DNA of 64,000 nt from CAWJLE01 sp963843645 (GTDB taxonomy: Bacteria; Chloroflexota; Anaerolineae; DAOTYC01): the NCBI GenBank assembly GCA_963843645.1, contig CAWJLE010000005.1, positions 1-64,000 of the forward strand. Reading direction: 5' to 3'. Under the pieces are notes generated by a model that saw only the letters and a list, made by a program, of their open reading frames with translations, searched no databases and was not told where the DNA came from. Both the position numbers and the translations under genes were made by a program. Shown here piece after piece: positions 26,847-35,731 of the stretch (its first letter is position 1; each line of letters begins with the position of its first letter).

Positions 26847-26969
26847 CTGACCCTCCCGAAGGCAATCGCGCAACCAACACGACGCATTCCCAAGCCGCAG
26901 TTTGATCAGCGCACAGGTGATGACATAACAATCTCACCAGCGAAACATCAATGACGGCGCGTCAGTCCC

Positions 26970-27150
26970 TTCATGACCGAAATCATGGCGCGCCTGCTAT
27001 GTTTATTCTCGAAATGAGGAACGCGGTCAGTTGCGCAGAATTCGCATCGCCGGCAGGCGACCGATCCGCCCTTCGAGAAGAAACATCATGCGCGTCACGC
27101 CTAAGGCTTCGATGCCGGTCGGAGTCGGAGCGATGCAGGCATCATAGGCC
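26970..27150 (+). repeat. Upstream copy (A) of a ~185-bp duplicated segment, with a truncated gene start
   Basis: From TTCATGACC to beyond an ATG at 27088 the segment aligns with 29094-29282 at roughly 75-80%. It includes the shared stretch ATCGCCGGCAGGCGACC and the ribosome-site region. The reading frame from 27088 encodes a diverged 19-codon start (MRVTPKASMPVGVGAMQAS) ending at TAG 27145-27147. It is thus a decayed copy of the promoter and beginning of the gene at 29224. Nothing else is seen in 26847-27210. Confidence 0.8.
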
Positions 27151-27175
27151 GCCGTTCAGTGGAATCGAACGAGGG

Positions 27176-27217
27176 ATTTATGAACAATGTCGATAAATTT
27201 ATGAACATGCTCATAAA
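27176..27217 (-). terminator. TTTATGA repeats at the 3' end of the AlbA_2 gene
   Basis: ATTTATGAACA occurs at 27176 and 27197, and TTTATGA (27198-27204) forms an inverted repeat with TCATAAA (27211-27217) overlapping the stop codon. On the minus strand the hairpin is followed by an AT-rich run, so a weak terminator is likely; a protein-binding site is the alternative. Confidence 0.35.
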
Positions 27218-28869
27218 CTTTTGCCACGTTCATAATAAGTTGTCTTGCGTTCCCCGACCTTTGCCAACTGGCCATTTGCCACGAGTCTGGCCAATAGATG
27301 TGACGCCTGACGCGGGCTGATCCTGCACAGTTCTACGACGTCCTTGCGCGTGATCTTGCCGTGTTTGCTGACGTACTTGATCACCATTTGCTCGTGTTGG
27401 ATGGCATCGAACCCGGCCTGGCGTACGTAGGCGACGCTCTGACCGAGTTCACGATAGACTTCGGCGCTGAGCGTGTAGGTGCGGCCCTTCCTGATTCCAT
27501 GGGCTTCGACCATGCCCGATTCGACGAGCCGCTCGAGAGCCGACCGAGCGGTGTGTTCGTCTTTCTGGATCGCGGCGGCCAACGCGGCAGCGTCAAGACG
27601 TCGCTCTTGTCGAAGTCTCGACAATACGATCAACGCATCTAACGATATCGGGTGGCCGGACCGGGTCTCTTCTTCGAGGATCATTCGAAGGAATGACACG
27701 TCTGCCGTAGCATTGCTCAAGCGCACCGCGACCGTCGTGGTATCGCTGCGGGAATAGTCGGGTTCCGGCCTGCCGTAGCGCAGCATGCCCTGATAGATCA
27801 AGTCCACGCCGCGCCCCGTTCGCTCGGCAAGACCGATGCGCTTGATGGCGTCGGCCAGGAATGGGTTGCGCGGCTTGGGCTCGACGACCAACAGATTCTC
27901 CAGCGTGACGCCCTCAACGAACCCGCCGGGATTGCTGATGACCATGCCCTCGTTTTCCATGCGTACGTGAACTGCACCGAGGCGCGTGTAGTCGCGGTGA
28001 GTCAGGGCGTTGACCAGCGCCTCACGAAAGGCCCTGCGGTCGTACGTTGGGATGGGCACGCGGAACAGGCCCACCTGAAGCTCGTCTTCCTCGATCCGGG
28101 CCTCGAACTGCTCCAGCAGCCGCTCGAACGTCTTGAGCAGCGGCCCACGATAGAAGTCGTTGACGCGTACTTGAGTTCCTTCCAGCACTTGAAATGCGAC
28201 CTCGTGCGTGGGCAACCGATCGCGTAATGCAGACTCGCGGCCGAGTACGAGCAATCCGGCGACAGTGGGCACCCGGCTGCCGGCCTCCGTCCTGACGAGC
28301 CCCAACGCTCCATCCAGGGCGTCGTCATCGAGGCCGAGCAAAACTCGGTCGCCGCCGTAACGCTCGATCATCTGGCGAAGGCGTTCGCGCTCGAGGGGAT
28401 CGAATTCCTGAGACGTCGTGCCGTCCACCGGAAGCGCGGAGTAATCCAGCAAACCGAGGTCAGATTGTCGCTGCGTGAATTCGTGGGGATAAAAGGGTAA
28501 GCACTCCGGCGTGCCGTCCGCCATGAGTCGCCTGCGCTGCAACAAACCCTCCGATGTTGCGACGGGCCTCCTTGACTTGGGGACCACGATCCTGGCGACT
28601 CGCTTTCCCGCCACCTGCAGGGATTCCACGCGGACGCTCAGCGGAGGCACGGTCCGGTTGCCGATCAAGGCCGACAGGCCAATCAGGTCCTCGTGTTCCG
28701 GGTGGAGCCCGGACACGCTCCCGTCCTTCTCGACTCCCAGGAATATCTCGCCGCCTTCAGTATTGGCGAGGCATACGGCAGCCGCCAGCAGGTCGCGATC
28801 AGGCAGACGTTTGCGATCGCTCTTGAATTCGACGCGAATGGATTCTTGAGCGGGTATGAGATCTGTCAT
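27211..28869 (-). CDS. AlbA_2/Schlafen-type ATP-binding protein with winged-helix C-terminus
   Basis: 552 residues. N-terminal AlbA_2 domain (ESIRVEFKSDRK, NTEGGEIFLGVEKDG), central GHKL-like ATP-binding region typical of this family (FREALVNALTHRDYTRLG, ISNPGGFVEGVTLENLL, GLAERTGRGVDLIYQGM), and C-terminal winged helices (KITRKDVVELCRISPRQASHLLARLV). Usually labelled RecG-like or Schlafen AAA-4 proteins; roles include regulation and defence. ATG 28869 is chosen, GTG 28884 is possible. The gene lies between the two copies of the 185-bp repeat and next to the large STAND-like gene, which suggests an accessory origin. Confidence 0.85.
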   Translation of the reverse strand: MTDLIPAQESIRVEFKSDRKRLPDRDLLAAAVCLANTEGGEIFLGVEKDGSVSGLHPEHEDLIGLSALIGNRTVPPLSVRVESLQVAGKRVARIVVPKSRRPVATSEGLLQRRRLMADGTPECLPFYPHEFTQRQSDLGLLDYSALPVDGTTSQEFDPLERERLRQMIERYGGDRVLLGLDDDALDGALGLVRTEAGSRVPTVAGLLVLGRESALRDRLPTHEVAFQVLEGTQVRVNDFYRGPLLKTFERLLEQFEARIEEDELQVGLFRVPIPTYDRRAFREALVNALTHRDYTRLGAVHVRMENEGMVISNPGGFVEGVTLENLLVVEPKPRNPFLADAIKRIGLAERTGRGVDLIYQGMLRYGRPEPDYSRSDTTTVAVRLSNATADVSFLRMILEEETRSGHPISLDALIVLSRLRQERRLDAAALAAAIQKDEHTARSALERLVESGMVEAHGIRKGRTYTLSAEVYRELGQSVAYVRQAGFDAIQHEQMVIKYVSKHGKITRKDVVELCRISPRQASHLLARLVANGQLAKVGERKTTYYERGKSL

Positions 28870-29093
28870 CGCTGTCTTCGTCACCTTTGGTGGGTGGGGT
28901 CCCGAACTGAAAACCCATCGGACGTCACGATCTTCGACGTCCTGTCAGTCGTTACGCAGAAACGCGTCCAGCAGTCGGCGCCGGCGCGGACTCGGGCTCC
29001 GCCATTGCACGGCAGGCACGCTCCACATTGTAGCATCATTCGTATAATCTGAGAATCTGGAGCCCACTTCCAAAGCAGGATCAGGACGTAGAA

Positions 29094-29282
29094 TTCATGA
29101 CCTTCATCATGGCGCGCGCGGGACGGGCCTGCTATGCTCATCTCGCAATGTGAAATGCGGTGAATTGCGCAAAATTCGAATCGCCGGCAGGCGACCAATC
29201 CGCTCTTCAAAGGAGAAAACATCATGCGCGTCATGCTCAAAGTGTCGATCCCCGTCGAAGTCGGCAATGCTGCCATCAAGGA
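29094..29282 (+). repeat. Downstream copy (B) of the duplicated segment
   Basis: Intact partner of 26970-27150; it carries the leader, the AAAGGAG site and the first 19 codons of the gene at 29224. The preceding part of the gap (28870-29093) holds a TATAAT at 29043-29048 and a minus-strand TACAAT at 29031-29026, without good -35 partners. Confidence 0.8.
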
Positions 29283-29541
29283 TGGCAGCTTGCCCAAGAA
29301 GATTCAGTCCATTCTCACCGAATCGAAACCGGAAGCCGCGTACTTCTCGGTGAACGAGAAGGGCGAGCGAACCGCCTTTCTCTTTCTCGACCTCGCGGAC
29401 CCATCGAAGATGGTGAGTGTGGGGGAGCCGTGGTTCCTCGCTTTCAATGCGAGGGTCGAAGTCACGCCGGCCATGACGATCGAAGATCTGAAGAAGGCCG
29501 GAGCGGACATGGAGGCAGTGGTCAAAAAATACGCTTCCTGA
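29224..29541 (+). CDS. Small conserved protein (often mislabelled pantothenate synthetase)
   Basis: 105 residues, soluble. MRVMLKVSIPVEVGNAAI with KPEAAYFSVNEKGERTAF, DLADPSK and EPWFLAFNARVEV is a compact alpha/beta family common in soil bacteria; databases give it names such as panthothenate synthetase with no evidence. I know of no activity; a dimeric alpha/beta barrel is plausible. AAAGGAG precedes the start. A decayed copy of its 5' end lies at 26970-27150. Confidence 0.75.
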   Translation: MRVMLKVSIPVEVGNAAIKDGSLPKKIQSILTESKPEAAYFSVNEKGERTAFLFLDLADPSKMVSVGEPWFLAFNARVEVTPAMTIEDLKKAGADMEAVVKKYAS

Positions 29542-29566
29542 CGGTAGCGCATGCTCTGCGTTTCCG

Positions 29567-29612
29567 AGCGATTCAGCCGCGGTGGTTCACCCTCTGCCGG
29601 GACTGAATCGCT
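29567..29612 (+). terminator. Terminator after the small conserved gene
   Basis: AGCGATTCAG (29567-29576) pairs with CTGAATCGCT (29603-29612), followed by GTTTTGGTTT; the 26-nt loop contains a further CC/GG-rich stem. Confidence 0.7.
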
Positions 29613-29643
29613 GTTTTGGTTTGCTCGTTACACCCGTCGTCAT

Positions 29644-29672
29644 TTGCATCAACCGCGCTGATCCTGTAGACT
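29644..29672 (+). promoter_or_regulatory. Possible promoter of the six-gene glycan operon
   Basis: TTGCAT and TAGACT with a 17-nt spacer, 52 nt upstream of the transketolase start and after the preceding terminator. Confidence 0.4.
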
Positions 29673-29723
29673 TCAACCACTTCGTTCCCGAATGTACCCA
29701 ACCTGTGCGGAGCTGGAGACCGT

Positions 29724-30527
29724 GTGAGCGAACAGCCTCTCTCATCGCGTCGAATTCGTCGGCTCATCCTCGAGCAGTCGAAGCGCGCGCACGTGGGTCA
29801 CATCGGTTCCGCTCTGTCCGTTGCGGACATCGTCGCAGCGCTCTGTTCGGACGTTTTGAACGTCCCCGCTCCCGGTGACCCGGAACGAGACCGTTTTGTC
29901 CTCTCCAAAGGCCACGCAGCCCTGGCCCTGTATGCGGCCTTGTTCTTGAAAGGGTGGATTTCGGAGGCGGAACTCGATACCTACTGTGGCGACGGCAGCC
30001 TGTTGGGGGTTCACCCGGAGCACGACCTCACCGGCGTGGACTTCTCCACCGGATCGTTGGGACTGGGCCTGTCCATCGGAGCCGGGGCCGCGCTTGCGGC
30101 GCGCTTGCAGCGGTCCGAACGTCGGGCCTTCGTGCTGGTCAGCGATGCGGAATGCAACGAGGGCTCGCTGTGGGAAGCGGTCATGTTCGCCGCCCACCAT
30201 CGGTTGGCGGGACTGGTCGCCATCCTCGATCTGAACGGACAGCAAGCGTTTGGGTACACCGATCGGGTGCTGTCCCTGTCTCCGCTGGCCGAGCGCTGGC
30301 GCGCTTTCGGGTGGGACGTGCACGAGGTGGATGGACACGACCCGGCCGAGATCAGCGGCACCATCGCTCGGCTCGACACACATTGCGGACCGCCGCACGT
30401 CCTGATCGCACACACGGTGTCCGGCAAAGGCGTTTCCTACATGGAGCGGCGGATCGAGTGGCACTACATGCCGATGTCCGACCAGGAGTATCAGCAGGCG
30501 CTCGCTGAAATCGAGGGCACGGCGTGA
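29724..30527 (+). CDS. Transketolase-like, N-terminal (thiamine diphosphate-binding) subunit
   Basis: 267 residues, starting at GTG behind GGAG. Contains the substrate and cofactor segments of split transketolases: SKRAHVGHIGSALSVADIV, DRFVLSKGHAALALYA, GSLGLGLSIGAG and SDAECNEGSLWEAVMFA followed by the DLNGQQAFG Asn of the ThDP motif. It pairs with the next gene (4-nt GTGA overlap) to form a complete enzyme transferring two-carbon ketol units. Its position at the head of a glycan-type operon suggests precursor sugar supply or modification rather than central metabolism. Confidence 0.9.
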   Translation: MSEQPLSSRRIRRLILEQSKRAHVGHIGSALSVADIVAALCSDVLNVPAPGDPERDRFVLSKGHAALALYAALFLKGWISEAELDTYCGDGSLLGVHPEHDLTGVDFSTGSLGLGLSIGAGAALAARLQRSERRAFVLVSDAECNEGSLWEAVMFAAHHRLAGLVAILDLNGQQAFGYTDRVLSLSPLAERWRAFGWDVHEVDGHDPAEISGTIARLDTHCGPPHVLIAHTVSGKGVSYMERRIEWHYMPMSDQEYQQALAEIEGTA

Positions 30528-31453
30528 GACGCGCGTTCGTCGATACCCTGACCGAACTGGCCGCGCGGGACCCGCGCATCCTGCTGCTGACCGCCGATCT
30601 GGGGTTCATGGCCCTGGAGCCGTTCGCCGAGCGGTTTCCCGACCGCTTCTTCAACGTCGGGGTGGCCGAACAGAACATGATGGGGCTGGCGACCGGTCTG
30701 GCCGAGGCCGGCTTCATTCCATTCGTCTATTCCATCGTGACCTTTGCGACGCTGCGCGCCTACGAGTTCATTCGCAACGGCCCGGTACTGCACCGGCTCC
30801 CCGTCCGCATCGTCGGCATGGGCGGGGGCGTGGAGTACGGACCCGCGGGTTCGACTCACTATGGCCTGGAGGACGTGGGCGTGATGCGCATCCAGCCCGG
30901 TCTCACCGTGATTGCGCCGGCCGACGGCCTCCAGGCGCGCACCGCCATCCTGGCGACCTGGAACCTGCCCGGCCCGGTCTACTATCGGCTGGGCAAGAAC
31001 GACCGGGTCGTCGTGCCGGGACTCGACGGGCGTTTCGAGCTGGGGCGGGCGCAGGTCATCCGCGAAGGGAACGATCTCCTTCTGCTGGCGATGGGCGGGA
31101 TCGCCGGCGAGGTGGCGGCAGCCGCGGAGCAGTTGGCATCCCAGGGGATCGCCAGCACGGTGGCCGTCGTTGCCGGCATCAACCCCGCCCCGATTGCGGA
31201 TCTCTTGGAGCTGCTGGCCCGCTTTCCGGTCGCCCTGACCGTCGAAGCCCATTACGTCACCGGCGGCCTCGGGTCGCTGGTGTCGGAAATCGTCGCCGAG
31301 TGTGGTCTGGAGTGCCGCGTCGTGCGCTGCGGTGTCAGGGACGCGCCCGATGGCGTTTCCGGCAGCCAAGGCTACGTGCAACACCGGCATGGGCTGTCAC
31401 CGGATGCCCTGGCGGCGACCGCCCTTCGCGTGATTCAGGAAAGCCAACGATGA
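30524..31453 (+). CDS. Transketolase-like, C-terminal subunit
   Basis: 309 residues, GTG start. The pyrimidine-binding domain has the catalytic Glu in FFNVGVAEQNMMGLATGLA, with GGGVEYGPAGSTHYGLEDVG and VIAPADGLQ typical of the partner chain; the C-terminal transketolase domain follows (LLLAMGGIAGEV). It overlaps both neighbours by 4 nt. Confidence 0.9.
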   Translation: MRRAFVDTLTELAARDPRILLLTADLGFMALEPFAERFPDRFFNVGVAEQNMMGLATGLAEAGFIPFVYSIVTFATLRAYEFIRNGPVLHRLPVRIVGMGGGVEYGPAGSTHYGLEDVGVMRIQPGLTVIAPADGLQARTAILATWNLPGPVYYRLGKNDRVVVPGLDGRFELGRAQVIREGNDLLLLAMGGIAGEVAAAAEQLASQGIASTVAVVAGINPAPIADLLELLARFPVALTVEAHYVTGGLGSLVSEIVAECGLECRVVRCGVRDAPDGVSGSQGYVQHRHGLSPDALAATALRVIQESQR

Positions 31454-32148
31454 CCCATCGCCTCGTTTCCATCGTCCTGCCGGTCTACAATCAGGCGGAT
31501 CACATCGAAGAGATCACGATGGAATACCAGGCGGCGTTGGCCGGGATGCCGGACCCTTGTGAGATGATTCTGGTCGTAAATGGCTGCCACGACGACTCGC
31601 TGGCCGTTTGTTCGGCACTGGCTCAGAAGAACGACACGATACGGGTGGTGCATTGCGAGGCGTGTGGTTGGGGATTCGCGGTCAGACGGGGGCTGCAAGC
31701 GGCGCGCGGGGAGTTGCTGTGCTACACCAACTCGGCCCGTACCAGCGCTCAGGACCTGCTGTCGTTGCTCTTGTACGCGACGGCCAACCCTAACGTCGTG
31801 ATCAAGGCCAACCGCAAAATCCGCGATAACTGGCTCCGGCGGTTGGGGTCCCTGCTGTACAACCTGGAGTGCCGCGCGTTGTTCGATCTGTCTTATTGGG
31901 ACGTCAACGGCACGCCGAAGGTCTTTCCGCGCGCGTTCGAGCGGCTGCTGGAGCTCACCCGTGACGACGACCTGATCGACGCCGAGTTCAGCATCATCTG
32001 CCGGCGTGAAAAGTACCCGGTGTTGGAAGTGCCGATCTTCTCCACGAAGCGTCATGGGGGCCAATCGACGACCCATTTCCGCTCGGCACTGCGTATGTAT
32101 TGGGGAGCCTTTCAACTGTGGCGCGAGATGAGCAGAAGCGGCGAGTGA
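31450..32148 (+). CDS. Family 2 glycosyltransferase
   Basis: 232 residues, no membrane segments. The GT-A start LVSIVLPVYNQADHIEEIT and EMILVVNGCHDDS are clear, resembling dolichyl-phosphate mannose synthase-like GT2 enzymes. At the place where the metal-binding DxD is expected the sequence is CYTNSARTSAQDLLSLLLY, so the canonical motif is absent. EVPIFSTKRHGGQST near the end fits acceptor binding. Overlaps its neighbours by 4 nt on both sides. Confidence 0.85.
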   Translation: MTHRLVSIVLPVYNQADHIEEITMEYQAALAGMPDPCEMILVVNGCHDDSLAVCSALAQKNDTIRVVHCEACGWGFAVRRGLQAARGELLCYTNSARTSAQDLLSLLLYATANPNVVIKANRKIRDNWLRRLGSLLYNLECRALFDLSYWDVNGTPKVFPRAFERLLELTRDDDLIDAEFSIICRREKYPVLEVPIFSTKRHGGQSTTHFRSALRMYWGAFQLWREMSRSGE

Positions 32149-33377
32149 AGCAGGCGGCAGTCCCATCCCGTGAGGAAACCGACGCGCTGTGGTCACGCCA
32201 CGACAGCGAATGGCGCGACCCGGCGCAGATCGCCGGCCAGTGGCAGGAAGCGGCCGAAGTGGACCCGCAACTGCTGCGTTGCACCGTGCGCGGCCGCTGG
32301 TGGGAGACGCTCGCGGCGACGGGCGCGACGCTCCTGGCTACGCGCGAGTACGAGCATCTGGTGATGGCGATGTGCGTGACACAGGGCGAACCCGCCACGT
32401 CGTACCTGAGGCTGCCTCACCCCTCCGGCGTGGCCGTGGATGCAGCGCGTGGCGTCGTCCACGTCGCCTCCACGCGCAACCCGAATCAGGTCTTCGATCT
32501 GGTTCCCGTAACAGGACGGCTGGCCCGTTTGGACGTGGCACCTGAGCCGGCGACCGGATACGAGCCGGCACGGCCGCTCGTGCCGGCGCGCACGCGATTC
32601 TTCCCCGGGTGCTTCTACCTGCACGACCTGGCCCTGGTGGGCGGCGTGCTGCACGCCAACTCGGTTGGTCAGAACGCCATCCTGCGCCTGGACGACGACG
32701 GCGGCTACGAACGGGTCTGGTGGCCGCACTGCGTCGAGACGGAGCGCGGTCCGGTGTTTGGGCAGAATCACATCCAGCTCAACTCAATCGCGGCCGGGCC
32801 GGACCTCGCGGGCTCGTACTTCTCGGCGTCGACAGACCGGCTTTCGGCCAGGCGTCCCGGTCACAGGAACTTTCCCGTCGACGGGCGCGGAGTCATCTTC
32901 TCGGGGACGACCCGCGAGCCGATCGCGCGCGGCCTCACGCGGCCCCACTCCGCGCGCCTGCACCAAGGGCGGATCTGGGTCGACAACAGCGGCTACGGCG
33001 AGTTGGGATTCGTAGAAGGTGAGGGCTTCGTGCCCGTGGCCCGGCTGCCGGGCTGGACGCGCGGCCTGGCATTCCACGAGAACGTCGCGTTCGTGGGAAT
33101 TTCGCGGGTGATTTTACGATTTCGCCAGTATGCGCCGGGCCTGGACCTGGACCGCAGCCAATGCGGCATCGTGGCCGTCGATGCCGTGACCGGCCGGGAG
33201 CTCGGCGGCCTGTTCTGGCCGTATGGCAACCAGGTTTTTTCGGTCGAGCTGATTCCGAGGGAAGTGACATCCGGTTTTCCCTTTCCTGTCGGGACGCACC
33301 GCTCGACGCGATGGGAAAAGAGGCTGTTCTACACGTTTACGTGCCACGATTCTGCGAAGGATGAGACCCCAAGATGA
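32145..33377 (+). CDS. TIGR03032-type (DUF4915) beta-propeller-like protein
   Basis: 410 residues from GTG 32145 in a GTGA overlap. Repeated strand blocks (HPSGVAVDAARGVVHVAST, LALVGGVLHANSVGQNAIL, GQNHIQLNSIA, RPHSARLHQGRIWVDNSGY, LPGWTRGLAFHENVAFVG) match the TIGR03032 family, whose function is unknown and which is found with sulfotransferases and glycosyltransferases. No signal peptide. Confidence 0.8.
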   Translation: MKQAAVPSREETDALWSRHDSEWRDPAQIAGQWQEAAEVDPQLLRCTVRGRWWETLAATGATLLATREYEHLVMAMCVTQGEPATSYLRLPHPSGVAVDAARGVVHVASTRNPNQVFDLVPVTGRLARLDVAPEPATGYEPARPLVPARTRFFPGCFYLHDLALVGGVLHANSVGQNAILRLDDDGGYERVWWPHCVETERGPVFGQNHIQLNSIAAGPDLAGSYFSASTDRLSARRPGHRNFPVDGRGVIFSGTTREPIARGLTRPHSARLHQGRIWVDNSGYGELGFVEGEGFVPVARLPGWTRGLAFHENVAFVGISRVILRFRQYAPGLDLDRSQCGIVAVDAVTGRELGGLFWPYGNQVFSVELIPREVTSGFPFPVGTHRSTRWEKRLFYTFTCHDSAKDETPR

Positions 33378-34303
33378 GCGACGATTTCCGACTGCTGATG
33401 CTGAGCGCGATGTACGAAAACGGGGGCAACATGACTCACCGTTTCCTGGACGGCCATCCGCAGATGTTCGTGTATCCTTTTGAATCCCAGCTGGGCACGC
33501 GGTGGGTGACGGATCACCTGTCCTCGATGTACCCGATCAAATACCGCTGGCCGGTGTTCGCCCTCGACGCGACGCCCGCCCAGGATTACCGGGCCATCAT
33601 CGACGAAGAGTGCAAAGTGCGCGCCCGCACGCCCCAGGTGAGCAAATTTCGCCACGTGCCCTTCGATTTTTCGGACGTTGAGCGTGGGCGGATATACGAG
33701 CAGTACGTGGGGGCGTCAGGACGCTCGCGGGGCAGGAACGTGGCGGCATTCTTCCGGGCCACGTTCGACGCCTGGAAGGATTACCGGCGCACCGGGGAAG
33801 AAGCGATTTACGTGGGATACAGCCCGATCATCGTCGTGGATGCCGAAGAGATCCTGACCGACCTGCCTCGAGCGCACGTCCTGCACGTGGTGCGCAATCC
33901 CTGGTCGGCCTACGCGGACACGAAGAAGCGCCCGGTGCCGCTGTCTCTGGCGCACTACATGTTGGGTTGGACCACGAACCAGTATTATGCCCTGTATTTC
34001 AGCGAAAGGTATCCCGATCGGGTGCACATCGTCCGCGCCGAAGACGTGATGGCCGATTCTCGCGCTGCGCTGGGCGCGGTCTGCGAGGCGCTGGGACTGG
34101 AACCGGCCGGGTCGCTCGAGAAACCCACCTGGAACGGCGCTGAGCTTGCGGAGGTGTATCCCTGGGGGACCCTGCGCAAGGTGACCCCGGAAGCGAATCG
34201 GGCGACGGCGGAGGAGCTTTCGACGCAGGAACGGGCCGAGATACAGGCATACGCCTGGCAGTACCTCGACGTCTTCGACTACCGGAGTTTCGTCGACCGA
34301 TGA
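33374..34303 (+). CDS. Sulfotransferase-family protein
   Basis: 309 residues. The N-terminal nucleotide loop is unusual (SAMYENGGNMTHRFLDGHPQM instead of a canonical GT/SGTS), but HVLHVVRNPWSAYADTKK is the typical 3'-phosphate-binding region of PAPS-dependent sulfotransferases, followed by VHIVRAEDVMADSRAALGAV. It would sulfate a sugar or lipid product of this operon. Overlaps both neighbours by 4 nt. Confidence 0.8.
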   Translation: MSDDFRLLMLSAMYENGGNMTHRFLDGHPQMFVYPFESQLGTRWVTDHLSSMYPIKYRWPVFALDATPAQDYRAIIDEECKVRARTPQVSKFRHVPFDFSDVERGRIYEQYVGASGRSRGRNVAAFFRATFDAWKDYRRTGEEAIYVGYSPIIVVDAEEILTDLPRAHVLHVVRNPWSAYADTKKRPVPLSLAHYMLGWTTNQYYALYFSERYPDRVHIVRAEDVMADSRAALGAVCEALGLEPAGSLEKPTWNGAELAEVYPWGTLRKVTPEANRATAEELSTQERAEIQAYAWQYLDVFDYRSFVDR

Positions 34304-35269
34304 AGCGTGTGATTCTCACCGGCGCAACCGGGTTCGTCGGCGCCAACCTGGCCCGCCGCCTGCTTCGAGAGGGGCACGAAGTGCACGCGCTGGTGCGGTC
34401 CGGGCACAGCGACTGGCGCATCGAAGCGATTCGAGCGCATGTGCGCTTGCATGAGGTCGACCTGAGCGATCCGGAGAGCCTGACCGGCGTCGTCGCCGAC
34501 ATAAGGCCGGACTGGATATTTCACCTGGCGGCTCATGGGGCCTATCCGTCACAAACCGACCTTCGCCGAAATGATCCGCACCAACATCACGGGGACGGCC
34601 AACCTGGTCGATGCCTGTCTCAAAGTCGGATTTGAGGCCTTCGTCAACACCGGCTCGTCTTCGGAGTATGGGTTAAAGGATCATGCCTGTTTCGAAACGG
34701 AATGCCTGGAGCCTAATAACCACTACGCCGTGACCAAAGCCTCAGCGACGATGCTGTGCCGCCACACCGCGCAGAGCAGCAACGTTCACATGCCTACCTT
34801 GCGGCTGTATTCGGTCTATGGTTCTTACGAAGAGCCCACCCGCCTGATCCCCACCTTGATCGTCAACGGAATGCAAGGCGAGCTGCCGCCGCTCGTCGAC
34901 CCGGACGTCGCACGCGACTACGTTTTCGTCGAGGACGTCAACGATGCGTATCTGCTGGCCGGGGCGCGCCCCGGTCGAGACCCCGGCGCGGTGTACAACG
35001 TGGGGACAGGGGTCCAAACCCCACTGCGTGACGTCGTCGACGTAGCGCGCCGGGCTTTGGGCGTCGAGGCCGAACCGCGTTGGGGAACGATGTGCAACCG
35101 GACGTGGGATACCGGGGTGTGGGTTGCCGACAACGGCAAGATTCGCGCCGATCTGGGCTGGCAGCCGAGATACTCATTCGAGCGGGGATTTCGGACGACG
35201 ATGGATTGGTTTCGGGCTCATCCGGCGATGCTTCAGTCCTATCGCGGACGCAGCCGGAGTTCCGGATGA
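34300..35269 (+). CDS. NAD-dependent epimerase/dehydratase, one apparent +1 frameshift
   Basis: About 322 residues if repaired. GATGFVGANLARRLL is the Rossmann loop; after LAAHGAYPSQTD one extra C (34561) shifts the frame, which resumes FAEMIRTNITGTANLVDAC. TGSSSEYG and HYAVTKASA carry the Ser and Tyr-x3-Lys catalytic residues of extended SDRs, and RLYSVYGSYEEPTRLIPTL is normal. A nucleotide-sugar epimerase or dehydratase is likely. It ends the six-gene overlapped operon. Confidence 0.85.
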
Positions 35270-35402
35270 GACCGATGGGCAATGTCGGAGAGTGGCACGC
35301 CGGGGTTCACCCTGCCCGCTCGCGGAGGAACGCGATCAGGTACAGGTCGCCGGCGGCCTGTCAACATAAACATCCGCTTCAACTACGCTGCCCAGTTGTT
35401 GC

Positions 35403-35666
35403 TCACTGCTCCCCCTCCAAAAATGCGGCCCATCTGCGCCTGGCCGTCTCGATTTCCTGACGAGGGGCCTTCTGGCTTTGCTTTCGATAGCCGTGCAACA
35501 TGATGAACCGGCGATTGATGTATGCGAAGTAAAACAAGCGGGCGGCGCCGGCTCGCAGCTCCCACAGCCCTGCATCGATCGGGCGTGCGTGAGGCAGGCC
35601 GTTCGATGCGGCCACCCTGGTCTTCGAGATGACCGGGCAGGCTCCTGTTTGCAGAAAGGCGGCCAC
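35403..35666 (-). pseudogene. Orphan RelE/HigB (Gp49-like) toxin, N-terminally truncated
   Basis: The last ~60 residues are clearly a phage Gp49/HigB-type mRNA-interferase toxin: GLPHARPIDAGLWELRAG, LFYFAYINRRFIMLHGY, RKQSQKAPRQEIETARRR. The usual N-terminal 30-40 residues are absent; the frame can only start at GTG 35666, inside the terminator hairpin of the ara operon. The stop overlaps a GTG that opens a seven-codon frame (SNNWAA), where an antitoxin gene would be expected. No antitoxin is recognisable in 35270-35402. Confidence 0.7.
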
Positions 35667-35682
35667 ATTCCGGGCCGCCTTT
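35655..35682. terminator. Terminator at the end of araBAD
   Basis: AAAGGCGGCC and GGCCGCCTTT form a perfect 10-bp stem with an 8-nt loop, 50 nt after the araD stop on the minus strand; T-runs flank both sides. Confidence 0.8.
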
Positions 35683-35731
35683 TCGCGTTCTCAGGCTCTC
35701 GCCTCTCTCGCCGGCAGTGCGCTTGTCCGCG

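Noticed and set aside
27155..27175. tRNA-like T-arm (TTCGATTCC on the minus strand) as an attachment site
   Set aside because: The flanking bases do not pair into a T-stem and no acceptor or anticodon arm follows.
35270..35402. HigA-type antitoxin downstream of the toxin fragment
   Set aside because: The only coupled frame ends after seven codons, and the other frames show no helix-turn-helix.
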